This document shows, one piece after another, positions 6,089-7,558 of a stretch of 7,558 bases of DNA. Source of the DNA: an uncultured Eubacteriales bacterium (GTDB lineage Bacteria; Bacillota; Clostridia; Lachnospirales; Anaerotignaceae); assembly GCA_934552695.1 (NCBI GenBank), contig CAKTER010000070.1, positions 1 to 7,558 on the forward strand. The letters run 5' to 3'. Every line of letters begins with the position of its first letter. Within the stretch, counting starts at the first letter, position 1. The translations under genes were made by a program, and so were the position numbers. A model generated the notes under the pieces. The model ran no database searches, was not told where the DNA came from, and was given only the letters and a program-made list of their open reading frames with translations.

Positions 6089-7114
6089 ATGGAAGCCATA
6101 CGGGGGGCCATTACGGTAGACCGGAACGATAAGGACGAGATTTTGCGGCAGACCCGGACGCTGCTACAAGCGGTTTTGGAGCGCAACGGGCTGACGGCCG
6201 ACCGGGTGCGGGCGGTGCTGTTTACCATGACCCGGGACCTGGACGCCGTATATCCGGCGGTGGCGGCCCGGCAGCTGGGGCTGACCGAAGCTTCGCTGAT
6301 GTGTATGCAGGAGCAATATGTGGCAGGCAGCCTGCCCCGGTGTATCCGGCTGCTGGTGCTGGCCGAGGGGGAACGGCCCCAAAGCGCCCTCTGTCCCGTG
6401 TATTTGGAGGGGGCGGCGGTGCTGCGTCCCGATTTGGCGGGAAAAAAGCCCTTTGCCATTGCCATTGACGGCCCGGCGGGCAGCGGAAAAAGTACGGTGG
6501 CCAAGGCCGTGGCCCGGGCTTTGGGGATTTTATACATCGACACCGGGGCCATGTACCGGGCGGTGGGATTGTATTGCTTGCAGGAAGGGCTCGACCCCCA
6601 AAACGAAGCCCAGGTGGCGCCGGTTTTGGAGGACGTCCGGGTGGTTTTGCGGCAAATGGACGGCGTTCAGCACGTTTTTTTAAACGGCGAGGACGTGAGC
6701 GAAGAGATTCGTACTCCCGAGGCGGGCTGGGCGGCCTCGGCGGTGGGCGGACTGCTGCCGGTGCGGCAGCGGATGGTAGCCCTTCAGCGGGAGATGGCCC
6801 AAAACCAAAGCGTGGTCATGGACGGCCGGGACATTGGCACCTGTGTGCTGCCCGACGCCCTTTTAAAAATTTATCTGGAAGCCGACCCGGCGGAACGGGC
6901 CCGGCGGCGGATGGCGGATTTTTCTGCCGGCGGCGAAGCCCTGGATTTTGAAACGGTGCTGCAAAAGCTTTTGGAGCGGGACAAGGCCGACAAAACCCGG
7001 GAACACAGCCCTCTGCGGCAGGCGGAGGACGCCGTGCTGCTGGATACCACGGGGCTTTCGGTGCAGCAGGTGACCGACGAGATTTTGGGGCTGGTGCGCC
7101 AGCGCCGGGGCTGA
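6089..7114 (+). CDS. cmk: Fused chorismate mutase (AroH type) and cytidylate kinase
   Basis: A 341-residue two-domain protein. Residues 1-117 match Bacillus-type AroH, which turns chorismate into prephenate for Phe/Tyr synthesis: IRGAITVDRNDKDEIL (4-19), FTMTRDLDAVYPA (45-57), CMQEQYVAGSLPRCIR (72-87) and VYLEGAAVLRPDL (104-116). By my alignment with B. subtilis AroH the key residues Arg7, Cys75, Glu78, Arg90 and Tyr108 correspond to Arg5, Cys72, Glu75, Arg87 and Tyr105, so activity is likely; Lys60 is Val58. Residues 120-341 are a full (d)CMP kinase: P-loop GPAGSGKST (128-136), YIDTGAMYRAVG (149-160), MDGRDIGTCVLP (244-255), the lid AERARRRM (268-275) and RDKADKTREHSPL (297-309). It phosphorylates CMP and dCMP using ATP. 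The linker is only a few residues. AGGAGG (6076-6081) is 7 bases before the ATG. The symbol covers the kinase half; the first half is aroH. Confidence 0.92.
   Translation: MEAIRGAITVDRNDKDEILRQTRTLLQAVLERNGLTADRVRAVLFTMTRDLDAVYPAVAARQLGLTEASLMCMQEQYVAGSLPRCIRLLVLAEGERPQSALCPVYLEGAAVLRPDLAGKKPFAIAIDGPAGSGKSTVAKAVARALGILYIDTGAMYRAVGLYCLQEGLDPQNEAQVAPVLEDVRVVLRQMDGVQHVFLNGEDVSEEIRTPEAGWAASAVGGLLPVRQRMVALQREMAQNQSVVMDGRDIGTCVLPDALLKIYLEADPAERARRRMADFSAGGEALDFETVLQKLLERDKADKTREHSPLRQAEDAVLLDTTGLSVQQVTDEILGLVRQRRG
6406..6421 (+). promoter_or_regulatory. Possible internal start for a free cytidylate kinase
   Basis: GGAGGGGG (6406-6413) precedes an in-frame GTG (6419-6421, codon 111) by 5 to 8 bases. 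Initiation there would give a 231-residue stand-alone cytidylate kinase carrying only the last strand of the AroH domain. GGAGG-like strings are common by chance in this G-rich coding strand, and the bases also encode the conserved LEG of AroH, so this is a weak prediction. Confidence 0.2.
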
Positions 7115-7199
7115 AGAAGCCCGGCGGGCCGGGAGGCCCCCCGGAGGGACTTTGTCCCATTTCCATCAGCGGCGTAGCCGCAGCGAGGTGAAATCGAAT
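7115..7199 (+). repeat. Hairpin-rich intergenic element before plsC
   Basis: This 85-base gap holds several perfect short dyads: CCCGGC-GG-GCCGGG (7120-7133), GGGAC-TTT-GTCCC (7146-7158) and GCGGC-GTA-GCCGC (7169-7181). TTTC (7160-7163) can pair with GAAA (7190-7193) around the last hairpin, extended by ATC (7165-7167) with GGT (7187-7189), which would hide the plsC ribosome binding site. No T tract follows any stem. It looks like a structured leader or a dispersed palindromic intergenic repeat; only one copy lies in this window, so repeat status is inference. Confidence 0.4.
7185..7191 (+). promoter_or_regulatory. Ribosome binding site of plsC
   Basis: GAGGTGA, a seven-base match to the Shine-Dalgarno consensus AGGAGGTGA, lies 8 bases before the ATG at 7200 and selects this start. 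A second ATG at 7204 is in another frame, and the in-frame GTG at 7188 lies inside the binding site itself. Confidence 0.7.
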
Positions 7200-7558
7200 A
7201 TGTATGGATTTTTGTGGTATGTGGACTGGCTGTTGATGCGGCTCTGCTTTCGGTTCCGGGTGGTCGGGGCCGAAAATGTGCCCAAGACCGGCGGCGTGGT
7301 GCTATGCGCCAACCATATCAGCGCCTTCGACCCCTTGGCGGTGGCGGCGGGGCAAAAGCGGCCGGTGCATTTTATGGCCAAAAAAGAGATTTTTAAGGGC
7401 GGCATCATCAACGCCGTTTTGGAAAAGGTTTTGTATGCGTTTCCCGTTGACCGGCAAAAAAACGATATGAAAGCCATTAAAACGGCCATTCAGCTATTAA
7501 AAGACGGGGATGTGGTGGGGATTTTTGCCCAGGGCACCCGGGTTAGCGGGGACGACGC
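7200..7558 (+). CDS. plsC: 1-acyl-glycerol-3-phosphate acyltransferase-like protein (PlsC family), 3' end outside window
   Basis: The first 119 codons of a PlsC/LPLAT-family acyltransferase; the gene runs off the right edge. The family transfers an acyl chain to lysophosphatidic acid at the membrane to make phosphatidic acid. Visible landmarks are the catalytic HX4D motif in NHISAFD (38-44; His39, Asp44), the AKKEIF segment (60-65), FPVDR (81-85) and motif III as IFAQGTR (108-114). Motif III is normally FPEGTR; here proline is Ala110 and glutamate is Gln111. The N-terminus (FLWYVDWLLMRLCFRFRVVG) is the usual amphipathic or membrane-associated helix. Following cmk is a common arrangement in Firmicutes. 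The activity is likely, but the motif III change leaves the acceptor uncertain. Confidence 0.88.
   Translation, partial: MYGFLWYVDWLLMRLCFRFRVVGAENVPKTGGVVLCANHISAFDPLAVAAGQKRPVHFMAKKEIFKGGIINAVLEKVLYAFPVDRQKNDMKAIKTAIQLLKDGDVVGIFAQGTRVSGDD

Noticed and set aside
1..7558. CRISPR array, tRNA, rRNA, transposase, phage or defence genes.
   Set aside because: Both strands were read for these; no array of spaced repeats, cloverleaf, transposase or defence-type domain was seen. The window is filled by housekeeping genes.

Overview
The window is a GC-rich (about 60% by eye) stretch of bacterial chromosome with nine co-directional genes, all on the + strand and tightly packed. Protein families and gene order point to a Gram-positive anaerobe of the class Clostridia, most likely a high-GC member of the Oscillospiraceae/Ruminococcaceae. 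The supporting signs are the scpA-scpB-dac-rluB order seen in Bacillus and Clostridia, strong AGGAGG-type Shine-Dalgarno sequences, and the FAD-oxidoreductase/cmk/plsC cluster. The taxonomic placement is inference. No mobile element, CRISPR array, rRNA or tRNA was seen.

Layout. A good sigma-A-type promoter (5-33) precedes a site-2-protease-like membrane protein with a broken zinc motif (79-672). Next come scpA (673-1491) and scpB (1488-2069), the kleisin and winged-helix subunits of the SMC condensin. A serine D-Ala-D-Ala carboxypeptidase follows (2146-3315), its ribosome binding site lying inside an inverted repeat. Then come an RluB/RsuA-type 23S rRNA pseudouridine synthase (3433-4146), a histidine-phosphatase protein (4210-4833), an HI0933-type flavoprotein (4835-6076), a fused AroH chorismate mutase plus cytidylate kinase (6089-7114) and the 5' part of a PlsC-type acyltransferase (7200 to the end). 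No convincing intrinsic terminator separates any of them, so one long transcript or several overlapping ones is possible. No gene-free stretch exceeds 300 bases; the longest gap is 117 bases.

How the genes fit together. This is a housekeeping neighbourhood: chromosome segregation (ScpAB), peptidoglycan trimming (Dac), ribosome maturation (RluB), pyrimidine nucleotide supply (Cmk) and phospholipid synthesis (PlsC). There is no defence, toxin or secretion system here. The unusual points are architectural: the AroH-Cmk fusion with almost no linker, the HExxR pseudo-protease that meets ScpA at an in-frame TAA-GTG junction, and two intergenic hairpins placed over ribosome binding sites (before dac and before plsC).
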